Below are positions 11,250 through 25,084 of a stretch of 64,000 nucleotides of DNA, in pieces; within the stretch, counting starts at the first letter, position 1, and each line of letters starts with the position of its first letter. Under the pieces are notes generated by a model, which had not been told where the DNA came from, ran no database searches, and was given only the letters and a program-made list of their open reading frames with translations. The stretch is from positions 157,501-221,500 of the forward strand of contig NZ_CP126170.1 in NCBI RefSeq assembly GCF_033170385.1. Reading direction: 5' to 3'. The position numbers were made by a program, and so were the translations under genes. This stretch comes from Xanthomonas rydalmerensis. GTDB taxonomy: Bacteria; Pseudomonadota; Gammaproteobacteria; Xanthomonadales; Xanthomonadaceae.

Positions 11250-11782
11250 GGGGGAGCTTCCTGGAGTGAGGGGGAGGCGCCGTCCGCGTCGGGGGAGTGC
11301 GGAGCGGCAGGCGCAAGCGTGCAAGGATCGCCCCCGTGATCGCCAGCCTGCATGCACCCGTGTTAGCCCGGCATTCACCTGGCGCAGACACGCCGCGCGC
11401 GGACGTTTGCTGCATCACGGCGCGTGCGTGGTGCAGCCGGCAGCGGCGCGTGACCGCCGTCGCGGCACTGCGTCCACCGTCTGCGCGCCAGTTGGGCGCA
11501 GCGAAGGTTGAGCGGTGGAGGGATGATCGCTAGGCCAGCGACGCTGCGTGCGCCGCGGCGGTGGAGGCGATCGTCGCCGCCGGCGGCAGCGACGAGGCGG
11601 TGGTGCTCGACGTGGCCGACGCCGCAGCCAGCGCGCAGGCGCTGGTGACGCTGCTGGAGGCCGACCGATCCAGGCATCACAGTATCTCGGCGACTGCATG
11701 GCACCGCGGTTGGGCGACGCGGCCTTCGGCCGCATCCCCTAGTCGAGCAAGTTTTTCCGTCGTCGTCGCTGTCGCCGTTCGC
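11250..11782. other. Intergenic region between gltD and the cellulases
   Basis: About 530 bases. It contains what looks like a decayed SDR gene fragment (listed separately) and, about 50 bases after the gltD stop, a short GC hairpin with a TTCG loop (GCGGCCTTCGGCCGC at 11719-11733) that lacks a clear T run. The promoter of the cellulase cluster should lie in the left part, but no consensus could be picked out. Confidence 0.45.
11534..11673 (+). pseudogene. Probable remnant of a FabG-like short-chain dehydrogenase
   Basis: Read in the plus frame of 11561, the stretch gives AAAVEAIVAAGGSDEAVV, then LDVADAAASAQALVTLLEAD. This matches the segment of FabG-type short-chain dehydrogenases between the coenzyme-binding Rossmann motif and the NNAG motif (a helix, then xLDVxD). 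A TAG stop lies directly before it at 11531, no glycine-rich start is present, and the similarity breaks off after LLEAD. It therefore looks like a fragment left after deletion. The match is by eye only. Confidence 0.42.
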
Positions 11783-17843
<6,061 letters not shown>

Positions 17844-18035
17844 GTCTGCCTCTGAAAGCGATCCGAAGGAACGCGGCGACACTCGCCCCCGCTCTGTCCT
17901 GGAGCGCTTCTTGAGGTCACCGGAATCCCGACTAAAACATAGTTGGTGCGGTGCCGCAATACACCGTTACACCTGCAACTTCAGTGCTGGCGGCGACGCT
18001 GCCACCGTTGCCGCACCGGGGTCCTGGCCGAGCGC

Positions 18036-18431
18036 TCAGCCGCAGCGCACGCCGGTGATCTGGTTCTTGTCGTCGACCTCGATGTTGAGCCGTTCGCCGT
18101 TGAACTCCATGGTCACCGCCTGGTTCGGCTTGAGCACGCGCGCCATCTTGGCGCCGGTGTCGCTGCGCGCCTGATCCAGCAGGTCCGGTGCGAAGGTCTG
18201 GCCGACCAGGCCCTGCGCCTGCGAGGCATCGCAGGTCCCCACCGGCGGTGCGTCCGGGGCACTGGCCGGGTCCGGCGCGGCGGCCTGCTGCGCGGCGGCC
18301 TGGGCCTTGGCGGTCACCTGTTCCTGCTCGTCCGGCGGCGGCGCGCCGCAGGCGGCCAAGGCCAGCGCCAGGCAGGCCGTGCCGAGCAGGCCGACACGCG
18401 TGGACGCACGGGAGGAAAGGGGTGTGCTCAT
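18036..18431 (-). CDS. Lipoprotein of the I78 peptidase-inhibitor family, copy 1
   Basis: A 131-residue product with a lipoprotein signal; the lipobox LAAC places the lipidated cysteine at C28. After an Ala/Pro/Gln-rich linker comes the compact domain: CDASQAQGLVGQ, then RVLKPNQAVTMEFN, then GERLNIEVDDKNQITGVRCG at the C-terminus. This order (conserved Cys, helix, R-x-L/V-x-P-x-x-x-x-T, N-x-x-x-D-x-x-x-x-I-x-x-x-x-C-G) defines the I78 family, whose characterised members inhibit serine proteases. GGAG at proper spacing fixes the start at 18431. A second I78 lipoprotein lies 1.5 kb away at 19995-20351. Whether this one inhibits a protease is not known. Confidence 0.82.
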   Translation of the reverse strand: MSTPLSSRASTRVGLLGTACLALALAACGAPPPDEQEQVTAKAQAAAQQAAAPDPASAPDAPPVGTCDASQAQGLVGQTFAPDLLDQARSDTGAKMARVLKPNQAVTMEFNGERLNIEVDDKNQITGVRCG

Positions 18432-18721
18432 CGGGGCTCCTATGGATGGAGGGAAGATGGGGTGAAGCATAGAACGTGCGCCGCGCTTTGAGACCGGCCG
18501 GGGCCATCGGCGGCGAACGGCACCGCCGACACGCCGACGGCCGTTGCGGTGTCTGCCGGCGCGACGCACGTTCCAACCCAGGCAGCATCGGACACGCCGC
18601 GTTCGCCACACGTTAAGCGGCACGACCCTGCCGACATCACGCGCCGTAGCCGCTGCGCTGCCGACAATCCGGGCTCGTGGAACCGGCGGCGCGGACCGCG
18701 GTTCCGGCTTACGGAGGTCCG

Positions 18722-19951
18722 ATGTCCAACGCGTCCCGTTCCACCGCCGCCGCCGAGGCGGCGCGTGCCCGCCAGTCCCGCCAGGCCGCCAGCAGCGCGG
18801 GCCTGGTCTACGTCAGCGATCAGGAGCCGGGCATCGCCCGTCGCCGTGCCGGCAAGGGCTTCGGCTACCGCATGCCCGACGGCAGCGCGGTGCGCGACGC
18901 GGCCACCCTGCAGCGCATCCGCCAGCTGGCGATCCCGCCGGCCTATACCGAGGTGTGGATTTGCGCGCGCGACAACGGTCATCTGCAGGCCACCGGCCGC
19001 GACGCGCGTCGGCGCAAGCAATACCGCTACCACGCCGACTGGGCGCAGGTGCGGGGCGATGGCAAGTTCGAGCGCATCGTCGCCTTCGGCCAGGCGCTGC
19101 CGCGGCTGCGCCGGCGCCTGCGTCGCGACATGGCCCTGCCCGGCTACCCGCGCGACAAGGTACTGGCGATGGTGGTGGCGCTGATGGCCGAGACCCTGGT
19201 GCGCGTGGGCAATGCCGAATACGCGCGCAGCAACCGCTCCTATGGCCTGACCACATTGCGCAACCGCCACCTGGCCTTCGTCAAGGGCGGCCGCGCGCGG
19301 CTGCAGTTCCGCGGCAAGGGCGGCCAGGAGCACGACATCGAGGTCGACGACGCGCATCTGGTCAAGCTGATCCGCGGCTGCCAGCAGCTGCCCGGGCAGG
19401 CGCTGTTCCAGTACCGCGACGACGACGGCCAGCTGCAGCCGGTGGATTCGGGCGAGGTCAACGACTACCTGCGCGAGGCGATGGGCGAGAGCTTCACCGC
19501 CAAGGACTTCCGCACCTGGGGCGGTACCCGCGCCGCGCTGCAGCGGCTGGCGGCGTTGCCGCTGCCCGACACGGGCGGCGAACGCGCGCTGGCGCAGGCG
19601 CAGAACGCGGTGATCCGCGAGGTGGCCGAGGCGCTGGGCAATACCCCGGCGGTGTGCCGCAAGGCCTACATCGACCCGTGCGTGTTCGACGGCTGGCGCT
19701 GCGGGCGCCTGCACGGCCTGTGCGAGGGCGTGCGCGGTGAGCGCCAGTGGGATCTGATCACGCTGAAGTACCTGGGGCGGGCGCGCACCGCGGCGCGCAA
19801 GGCGGCCAAGGCCGCCGGGCGCACCTCGGCCAAGGCGCCGTCGCTGCCCAAGGCCACGCGTGCCACGCGCAAGGGCGCGGCGGCGATCCCGCAGGGCGGC
19901 GGCACCCGCGCCAAGCGCAAGACCGCGCCCGCGGCACGCAAGCGCGCCTGA
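18722..19951 (+). CDS. DNA topoisomerase IB (poxvirus type)
   Basis: A 409-residue type IB topoisomerase, which relaxes supercoils by transient nicking through a 3'-phosphotyrosine. The N-terminal domain includes GFGYRMPDGS and the DNA-binding segment YRYHADWAQVRGDGKFERI (101-119). The catalytic domain carries RVGNAEYARSNRSYGLTTLR (161-180), the lysine-bearing FRGKGGQEH (197-205), RTWGGTRAAL (264-273) and the catalytic tyrosine Y316 in CRKAYIDP. The last 60 residues are a Lys/Ala-rich tail likely to contact DNA. The ATG at 18722 follows GGAGG and is preferred over an upstream start at 18677. It is flanked on both sides by minus-strand I78 lipoproteins. Confidence 0.93.
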   Translation: MSNASRSTAAAEAARARQSRQAASSAGLVYVSDQEPGIARRRAGKGFGYRMPDGSAVRDAATLQRIRQLAIPPAYTEVWICARDNGHLQATGRDARRRKQYRYHADWAQVRGDGKFERIVAFGQALPRLRRRLRRDMALPGYPRDKVLAMVVALMAETLVRVGNAEYARSNRSYGLTTLRNRHLAFVKGGRARLQFRGKGGQEHDIEVDDAHLVKLIRGCQQLPGQALFQYRDDDGQLQPVDSGEVNDYLREAMGESFTAKDFRTWGGTRAALQRLAALPLPDTGGERALAQAQNAVIREVAEALGNTPAVCRKAYIDPCVFDGWRCGRLHGLCEGVRGERQWDLITLKYLGRARTAARKAAKAAGRTSAKAPSLPKATRATRKGAAAIPQGGGTRAKRKTAPAARKRA

Positions 19952-19994
19952 GCACCGCGCCGCCGCGCGCGGCGGGCGGGCCCGGCGGCGCAGA

Positions 19995-20351
19995 TCAGCC
20001 GCAATACACGGTGGTGATGTTGTTGGTCGGGCCGATCTCGATGGTGAGGCGGTCGCCGCCGGTTTCGCGGGCGCCACGATTGGCGCTGTCCACGCCGCTG
20101 GAGGTGGCGCCGTTGTCGCTGACGCTGCTCCTGACCACCTGCACCTTGAGGCTGTCGCTGTCGACGCGGGCGCGTTCGACGGTCATGCGCGAGGCGGCCA
20201 GGCCGACCGCGCCGCGGACCTTGTCGATATGGCATTGGCCGGAGATGACGCCGTCGATCGGCTGCACCTGCGCCACCTGGGTGGTACTGCAGGCGCCGAG
20301 CAACAGCACGGCGGCGAACGGGGCGAGGCGGGCGAGTGGGTGGCGGATCAT
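19995..20351 (-). CDS. Lipoprotein of the I78 peptidase-inhibitor family, copy 2
   Basis: A 118-residue lipoprotein; the lipobox LGAC puts lipidation at C21. The mature part contains GQCHIDKVRGAVGLAA, a central RMTVERARV segment and a C-terminal GDRLTIEIGPTNNITTVYCG. The same scaffold is seen in copy 1 (conserved Cys, N/D-x-L-x-I-E-x..., terminal CG). AGGAG seven to eight bases before the ATG sets the start at 20351. Compared with copy 1 the C-terminal strand lacks the VDDKN turn (IGPTNN instead), so the paralogues may have different targets. Family assignment is by motif, without alignment. Confidence 0.72.
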   Translation of the reverse strand: MIRHPLARLAPFAAVLLLGACSTTQVAQVQPIDGVISGQCHIDKVRGAVGLAASRMTVERARVDSDSLKVQVVRSSVSDNGATSSGVDSANRGARETGGDRLTIEIGPTNNITTVYCG

Positions 20352-20489
20352 GGGGCGTCTCCTTCGATCGATGGCGCGAGCCTGTCGCGGCGCATGTTTG
20401 CGCCGCATGAAGAGATCGCGCCGGGGTTTCACCGGTCGTGGCCGCCGGCGGGGCCAGACTCGGGATTCCCCCAGCAACCGGAGCCGATC

Positions 20490-20723
20490 ATGGCCACCTG
20501 CGATGTCTGCGGAAACGACGACGACCAGGCCTTCACCCTGACCCAGGGCACGCGCAGCGGCACCTTCGATTCGTTCGAGTGCGCGATCCACGCCTTCGCC
20601 CCGCACTGCAGCCACTGCGATTGCCGCATCGTCGGCCACGGCGTGCAGGCCGGCGAGCGCATGTTCTGCTGCGCGCATTGTGCCCAGCACGCCGGCGTGA
20701 GCGGTCTCGCCGACCGCGCCTGA
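20490..20723 (+). CDS. Small cysteine-rich zinc-ribbon protein
   Basis: A 77-residue protein beginning MATCDVCGND and containing CSHCDC, a conserved HG, then FCCAHCAQHAG. The CxxC...CxxCxC...CxxC spacing indicates one or two zinc sites; it resembles the small prokaryotic metallothionein-like and zinc-ribbon proteins common in Xanthomonas and Pseudomonas. GGAG stands nine bases before the ATG at 20490. The function is unknown; metal binding is inferred from cysteine spacing. Longer frames that start upstream of it are not supported. Confidence 0.8.
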   Translation: MATCDVCGNDDDQAFTLTQGTRSGTFDSFECAIHAFAPHCSHCDCRIVGHGVQAGERMFCCAHCAQHAGVSGLADRA

Positions 20724-20793
20724 CCGGGCCCCTTCCTTCCTCTCGAGGAGGTCAGCGCGTCTGTGTCCTCCTCCCGCATCCGGAGTATTGCCG

Positions 20794-21825
20794 ATGGCCT
20801 CCCGCAAGCGTCCTGCCGCCACCCCGTCCGCCCCGTCCAAGCGCAGCAGCGCCTCCTCGTCCAGCGCCAAGACTGCGCAGCAGCAACGTGCGCTGCAGCG
20901 CGCAGTCGATGCCGGCGATGCCAAGCCCAAGCCCAAGCGCGCCAAGCCGGGCGACGCCGGCCAGGCCGGGCCGCGCAAGCAGCCGCAGCGCATGCCCAAG
21001 CAGCACCTGGCCAAGCCCGGAAACGAGTACGAACTGGCGCTGCAGCCGCGTTTCGAGGCGCCTGAGTACGTGGGCAGCGGCAAGCTGCGCGGCATGAGCG
21101 CGATCGTGACCGGCGCCGACTCGGGCATCGGCCGCGCGGTGGCGGTGTTGTTCGCGCGCGAGGGTGCGGATGTGGCGGTGCTGTACCTGGACGAACACGA
21201 GGATGCGCAGGTCACCCGCCAGCACGTCGAGAACGAAGGCCGCCGCTGCATCACCATCGCCGGCGACGTGAAGGATCCGGCGTTCTGCGAGGATGCGGTG
21301 GCGCAGACCGTGCGCGCCTTCGGCGGGCTCGACGTACTGGTCAACAACGCCGCCTTCCAGTTGCATTGCGATGCGCTGGAGGACCTGAGCGAAGAGCACC
21401 TGCAGGAAACCTTGCAGACCAACATCGCCGGCTATTTCCACATGGCGCGCGCGGCGTTGCCGCATCTCAAGCGCGGCGCGGCGATCGTCAACAGCGGCTC
21501 GGAGACCGGGCTGTTCGGCAGCAAGTCGCTGCTGGACTATTCGGCGACCAAGGGCGCAATCCATGCCTTCACCATGGCCCTGGCCAGCCAGTTGCAGCCG
21601 CGCGGCATCCGCGTCAACGCGGTCGCGCCGGGGCCGGTGTGGACGCCGCTCAACCCTGCCGACAAGTCTGCGGAGGACGTGGCCGAGTTCGGCAAACAGA
21701 ACCCGATGGGACGCCCGGCGCAGCCGGAGGAGTTGTCGCCGGCGTATGTGTTCCTCGCCTCGCCGATCACCGCCAGCTACATCAATGGCGCGATCCTGCC
21801 GGTGATGGGTGGGCCGACGGGGTGA
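20794..21825 (+). CDS. Short-chain dehydrogenase/reductase with a basic N-terminal extension
   Basis: A 343-residue NAD(P)-dependent oxidoreductase of the classical SDR family, closest in layout to E. coli YghA-type and Bacillus YhdF-type proteins. The cofactor loop is TGADSGIGRAVA, NNAA follows around residue 187, and the catalytic Tyr/Lys pair is in YSATKGAI with Ser in NSGSETGLF. SPAYVFLAS and a C-terminal GAILPVMGG complete the fold. The first 80 residues are an unusual Lys/Ala/Ser-rich basic region, much of it low complexity, which is not part of the catalytic fold. The ATG at 20794 is preceded by CGGAG. Substrate is unknown; relatives are often stress induced. Confidence 0.88.
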   Translation: MASRKRPAATPSAPSKRSSASSSSAKTAQQQRALQRAVDAGDAKPKPKRAKPGDAGQAGPRKQPQRMPKQHLAKPGNEYELALQPRFEAPEYVGSGKLRGMSAIVTGADSGIGRAVAVLFAREGADVAVLYLDEHEDAQVTRQHVENEGRRCITIAGDVKDPAFCEDAVAQTVRAFGGLDVLVNNAAFQLHCDALEDLSEEHLQETLQTNIAGYFHMARAALPHLKRGAAIVNSGSETGLFGSKSLLDYSATKGAIHAFTMALASQLQPRGIRVNAVAPGPVWTPLNPADKSAEDVAEFGKQNPMGRPAQPEELSPAYVFLASPITASYINGAILPVMGGPTG

Positions 21826-21855
21826 GGTGCTGTCGGTGGGTGTTCTGGCGCCCGT

Positions 21856-21950
21856 ACCCTTACCCCAACCCCTCTCCCGAGGGGAGAGGGGCTTTGATTT
21901 CCTTCTCCCTCCGGGAGAAGGTGCCCCGTAGGGGCGGATGAGGGTAAGGG
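21856..21950. repeat. Intergenic palindromic repeat, family ACCCTCACCCC...GGATGAGGG, copy 2
   Basis: A full copy lies between the SDR gene and ligD: left end ACCCTTACCCCAACCCCTCT, hairpins CCCCTCTCCC/GGGGAGAGGGG and CTTCTCCC/GGGAGAAG, then GCCCCGTAGGGGC and the right end GGATGAGGGTAAGGG. It lies just after the stop codon of the plus-strand gene. Confidence 0.8.
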
Positions 21951-22017
21951 CGCTCATGTCGCTTTGAGCCTTCGCACGTGTGCCATGACGTACCGACTGC
22001 GCGTGGCTTCGCGCCGG

Positions 22018-22058
22018 ACCCTCACCCCAACCCCTCTCCCGGAGGGAGAGGGGCTTCG
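22018..22058. repeat. Half copy of the ACCCTCACCCC repeat abutting ligD
   Basis: Only the left half is present: ACCCTCACCCCAACCCCTCT and the perfect hairpin CCCCTCTCCC-gga-GGGAGAGGGG. It ends one or two bases before the ligD stop codon at 22060-22062, so the hairpin forms the immediate 3' end of the ligD message. Confidence 0.78.
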
Positions 22059-22059
22059 C

Positions 22060-24696
22060 TTACTCCGCTTCGGCCCAGCGCGCCAGGTTTTGCTTCAGCG
22101 TGTCGATGCCGGCCCACGGATCCTTGCGTCGCCGCTTCAGCTTGGCCGGGACGTCGCGCAGCTTGAAGGCGTCGGCGCGGTGCAGCTTGGGCAGGTCGCT
22201 CCAGGCCAGCGGCATCGCCACCGGCGCGCCGGCGCGGGCGCGTAGCGAGTACGAGGCCACCGCGGTGGCGCCGCGGCCGTTGCGCAGGTAGTCGACGAAG
22301 ATGCGCTGGTTGCGCAGGCGCTTGCTGGCCGTGGCGAGGAAACGGTCCGGTTGCGACTGCGCCATCGCGTCGGCGAAGCCGTGGGCGAAGCGCTTGGTCA
22401 GGTCCCAGTCGCAGCCCGGCGCCAGCGGCACCACCACGTGCAGGCCCTTGCCGCCGGACACGCGCAGGAACGACTCCAGCTCCAGTTGTGCCAGCAGCTT
22501 GCGGATGTCGGTAGCCGCGCGCTTGACCTCGGCGAAGGGTACGTCCGGGCCTGGGTCCAGGTCGAACACTACGCGGTCGGCCACGTCCGGGCGCTGTGCC
22601 TTGGCACCCCAAGGATGGAATTCCAGGGCGTTGAACTGCACCAGTTCCAGCAGCCCGGCCGCGTCGTCGACCACCAGATACTCGGCCTGGGTGCCGCTCT
22701 CCTCCTTCAGCTTCACCGACGACACCAGTTCGAGCCCGGCGGTGTGGTGTTTCTGGAAGAAGCACGCGCGCTCGGCACCGGCCGGGCAGCGGATGATCGA
22801 CAACGGGCGGCCGGCGATCTCCGGCAACAGGTGATCCATCACCGCGCTGTAGTAGTCCCAGACCTCGCGCTTGGTCGCGCCGATGTCGGGGAAGACCACG
22901 CGGCCCGGGCTGGACAGCGTCGGCGGCGTGCGTGCGCTGTCGGCGCTTGCGACGTCGCGCTTGCCGCTTCCGGCCTTGGCCACGTTCGCAGCCGTTTTGG
23001 TCGCTTTAGTCGCTTTGGCCGTCTTGTCTGGCTTCTCTGTTTTGGCCTTTCTGGCGGCCGGCGTGGCGCGCGCTGCCGCCGCGCGCGGCGCCGGGGCGGC
23101 GCTATCGCCGCCGAGGTCGGTAATGTCCTTGTCGGGGCGCACCGCCTTCAGCGAGGCCTGGCGCAGCAACTGCTGGCCACCGATGCCGCGGTAGAACACC
23201 TCCACTACGAAGCGCGGTGCGAACCAGCGCGCGCTGCGCAGGTCGGTCTCGGTGGTCGGCACGTGCACGCTGGGCGTGGCGCTGCCGGCCTTGCCGATCA
23301 GCGCGGTCAGCTCGCGCAGCAGGGCGTCGGAGAAGCCGGAGCCGACCCGCCCGGCGTACAGCCAGCCGTGCTCGGGATCCGGCCGTGCCAGCAGCAGCGA
23401 GCCGAAGCCGCTGCGGCTGCCCTTGGGCGCGGTGTAACCGACTACCGCGAACTCGTCAGACCGCAACTGCTTGGTCTTGCGCCAGTCGTCGCTGCGGCCG
23501 CCGTGGTAGCCGCGGTCGGCACGCTTGGAGACGATGCCTTCGAAACGCTGCGCGCCGGCGAGCTGGAATGCGGCGTCGCCATCGCCGTCGATGTGCGAGC
23601 TGAAGGCCAGGTGCGCATCGGCGCCCTGCAGCAGCCGCTGCAGCAGCGCCTTGCGCGCGGACAGCGGTGCGGCGGCGATGTCGATGCCGTCCAGGTGCAG
23701 CAGGTCGAACAGGGCCAGCGCCAGCTTGCCCTGGCGCTCGCCGGACAGCACCGCCTGCAGCAGGTTGAAGTCTTCCTTGGTCCCCTTGCCGGCGATCAGT
23801 TCGCCGTCCAGCGCCGCCGAACGCAGGCCCAGCGCGGCGATGGCATCGCGGATCTCGGGGATCTTGTCGGTCCACTCGATCGCGTTGCGCGACCACAGCC
23901 GCACCACGCCATCGGCGACGGTGGCCAGGATCCGGTAGCCGTCCCACTTGATCTCGTGGATCCAGTGCGCGCCCTGCGGCGGCGCGTCGCCAAGCCGGGC
24001 CAGTTGCGCCGCGAACGGCCCATCCGGTGCCGCGGCCGGCACCGCGCCAGGCAGCGCCTGGGCGAGCTTGGCCCAGTTCGTCCGGCGGCCCTTGTGCGCC
24101 GGGACCGCGACGACCTTGGCCTTGCGTTTGTCGGGTTTGCCGGCGCCGGCGCGCTTCACGTCCTGCGCAGGCGCCGCGGTGACATCGGCCAGCAGATCGT
24201 CGGCCTCCAGATCGCCGGCGAAGGCGTCGTCCTCCTTGAACAGCAGCCACTGCGGTTGCCGCGCCGGCTTGCCCGAGCGCACCAGGTGCCAGCCGCCCTT
24301 GAGCTTGTCGCCGAACAGTTCGAAGCGCAGATGGCCCTTGGCCAATTGCGCCTCCGGATCGTCCGCGCTGCTCCACACGCCGTGATCGAATTGGGCGACG
24401 TGGCCGCCGCCATATTCGCCCTGCGGGATCTCGCCCTCGAACGTGGCGTAGTCCAGCGGGTGGTCTTCCACTTCCACGGCCATGCGCTTGACCTTGGGGT
24501 CGTAGCTCGGCCCTTTCGGCACCGCCCAGCTCTTCAGCGCATCGCCGACCTGCAGGCGGAAATCGTAGTGGCGGCGGCTGGCGTGGTGCAGCTGCACGAC
24601 GAAGATCGGCCGCTGCCCGGCCGGCACCGGCTTGCCCGGCTCCGGCTCGCGGGTCTTGTCGAAGCGGCGCTTGCGGCGGTAGTCGGCAAGGCTCAT
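22060..24696 (-). CDS. ligD: Multifunctional ATP-dependent DNA ligase D (NHEJ)
   Basis: LigD seals double-strand breaks in bacterial non-homologous end joining. All three domains are present in its 878 residues, in the order PE-LIG-POL. The 3'-phosphoesterase starts with FVVQLHHASRRHYDFRLQ (32-49). The ligase domain has the adenylated lysine K250 in IHEIKWDGYRI and ELIAGKGT downstream. The C-terminal primase/polymerase domain begins near GRVVFPDIGATKREVWDYY and carries the metal-binding aspartates in VVFDLDPGPDVPF and the HVVVPLAP segment. A Lys/Ala/Thr-rich linker separates LIG and POL. The partner Ku is not in this window. The DUF3606 gene lies just upstream on the same strand. Long plus-strand frames across the gene are shadows. 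Confidence 0.95.
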   Translation of the reverse strand: MSLADYRRKRRFDKTREPEPGKPVPAGQRPIFVVQLHHASRRHYDFRLQVGDALKSWAVPKGPSYDPKVKRMAVEVEDHPLDYATFEGEIPQGEYGGGHVAQFDHGVWSSADDPEAQLAKGHLRFELFGDKLKGGWHLVRSGKPARQPQWLLFKEDDAFAGDLEADDLLADVTAAPAQDVKRAGAGKPDKRKAKVVAVPAHKGRRTNWAKLAQALPGAVPAAAPDGPFAAQLARLGDAPPQGAHWIHEIKWDGYRILATVADGVVRLWSRNAIEWTDKIPEIRDAIAALGLRSAALDGELIAGKGTKEDFNLLQAVLSGERQGKLALALFDLLHLDGIDIAAAPLSARKALLQRLLQGADAHLAFSSHIDGDGDAAFQLAGAQRFEGIVSKRADRGYHGGRSDDWRKTKQLRSDEFAVVGYTAPKGSRSGFGSLLLARPDPEHGWLYAGRVGSGFSDALLRELTALIGKAGSATPSVHVPTTETDLRSARWFAPRFVVEVFYRGIGGQQLLRQASLKAVRPDKDITDLGGDSAAPAPRAAAARATPAARKAKTEKPDKTAKATKATKTAANVAKAGSGKRDVASADSARTPPTLSSPGRVVFPDIGATKREVWDYYSAVMDHLLPEIAGRPLSIIRCPAGAERACFFQKHHTAGLELVSSVKLKEESGTQAEYLVVDDAAGLLELVQFNALEFHPWGAKAQRPDVADRVVFDLDPGPDVPFAEVKRAATDIRKLLAQLELESFLRVSGGKGLHVVVPLAPGCDWDLTKRFAHGFADAMAQSQPDRFLATASKRLRNQRIFVDYLRNGRGATAVASYSLRARAGAPVAMPLAWSDLPKLHRADAFKLRDVPAKLKRRRKDPWAGIDTLKQNLARWAEAE

Positions 24697-24715
24697 GGCG
24701 CGGGTCCGGCCCGCG

Positions 24716-24892
24716 TCACTTGCGCAGGTGCGCGCGGACCGCCGCGGCGCTGCTGCCCACCGCCTGCACCGCGGCGCGGAGTTCGTCGGCGGAGACGCCC
24801 AGGGCCTGCGTCCAGTAGCGCACTTCGTAGTCTTCGTGGAGGTTGATGCGGTCGCGATCGGGCGAACCGGTGTTGCGGGTGTCGTCGCTCAT
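24716..24892 (-). CDS. DUF3606 family small protein
   Basis: A 58-residue protein, MSDDTRNTGSPDRDRINLHE followed by DYEVRYWTQALGVSADEL and a C-terminal AVGSSAAAVRAHLRK. The pattern D-R-x-R-I-N-x-x-x-x-Y-E-V-x-Y-W-x-x-x-x-G-V is diagnostic of DUF3606, a helical family with no known function. AGGA sits at good spacing before the ATG at 24892. It lies 20 bases before ligD on the same strand, so the two may be cotranscribed. Confidence 0.85.
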   Translation of the reverse strand: MSDDTRNTGSPDRDRINLHEDYEVRYWTQALGVSADELRAAVQAVGSSAAAVRAHLRK

Positions 24893-25084
24893 GCCGATGT
24901 CCTGTGCAGAAGCCGCTGCGGTCGTGGGGCGCACGCCGCAGCGCGGCGGCGGGGGCCGACGGACGCGGCATGCGTCGGCGGACCGGTGCGGAAACTTCTA
25001 GTCGCGCCGGCGTGGCACCGCCGTGAACGCCGTGTCTGCCCCATGCATGCGCGCCCGCCGGGGTGGGGCGCGCATGCCGCCCGC

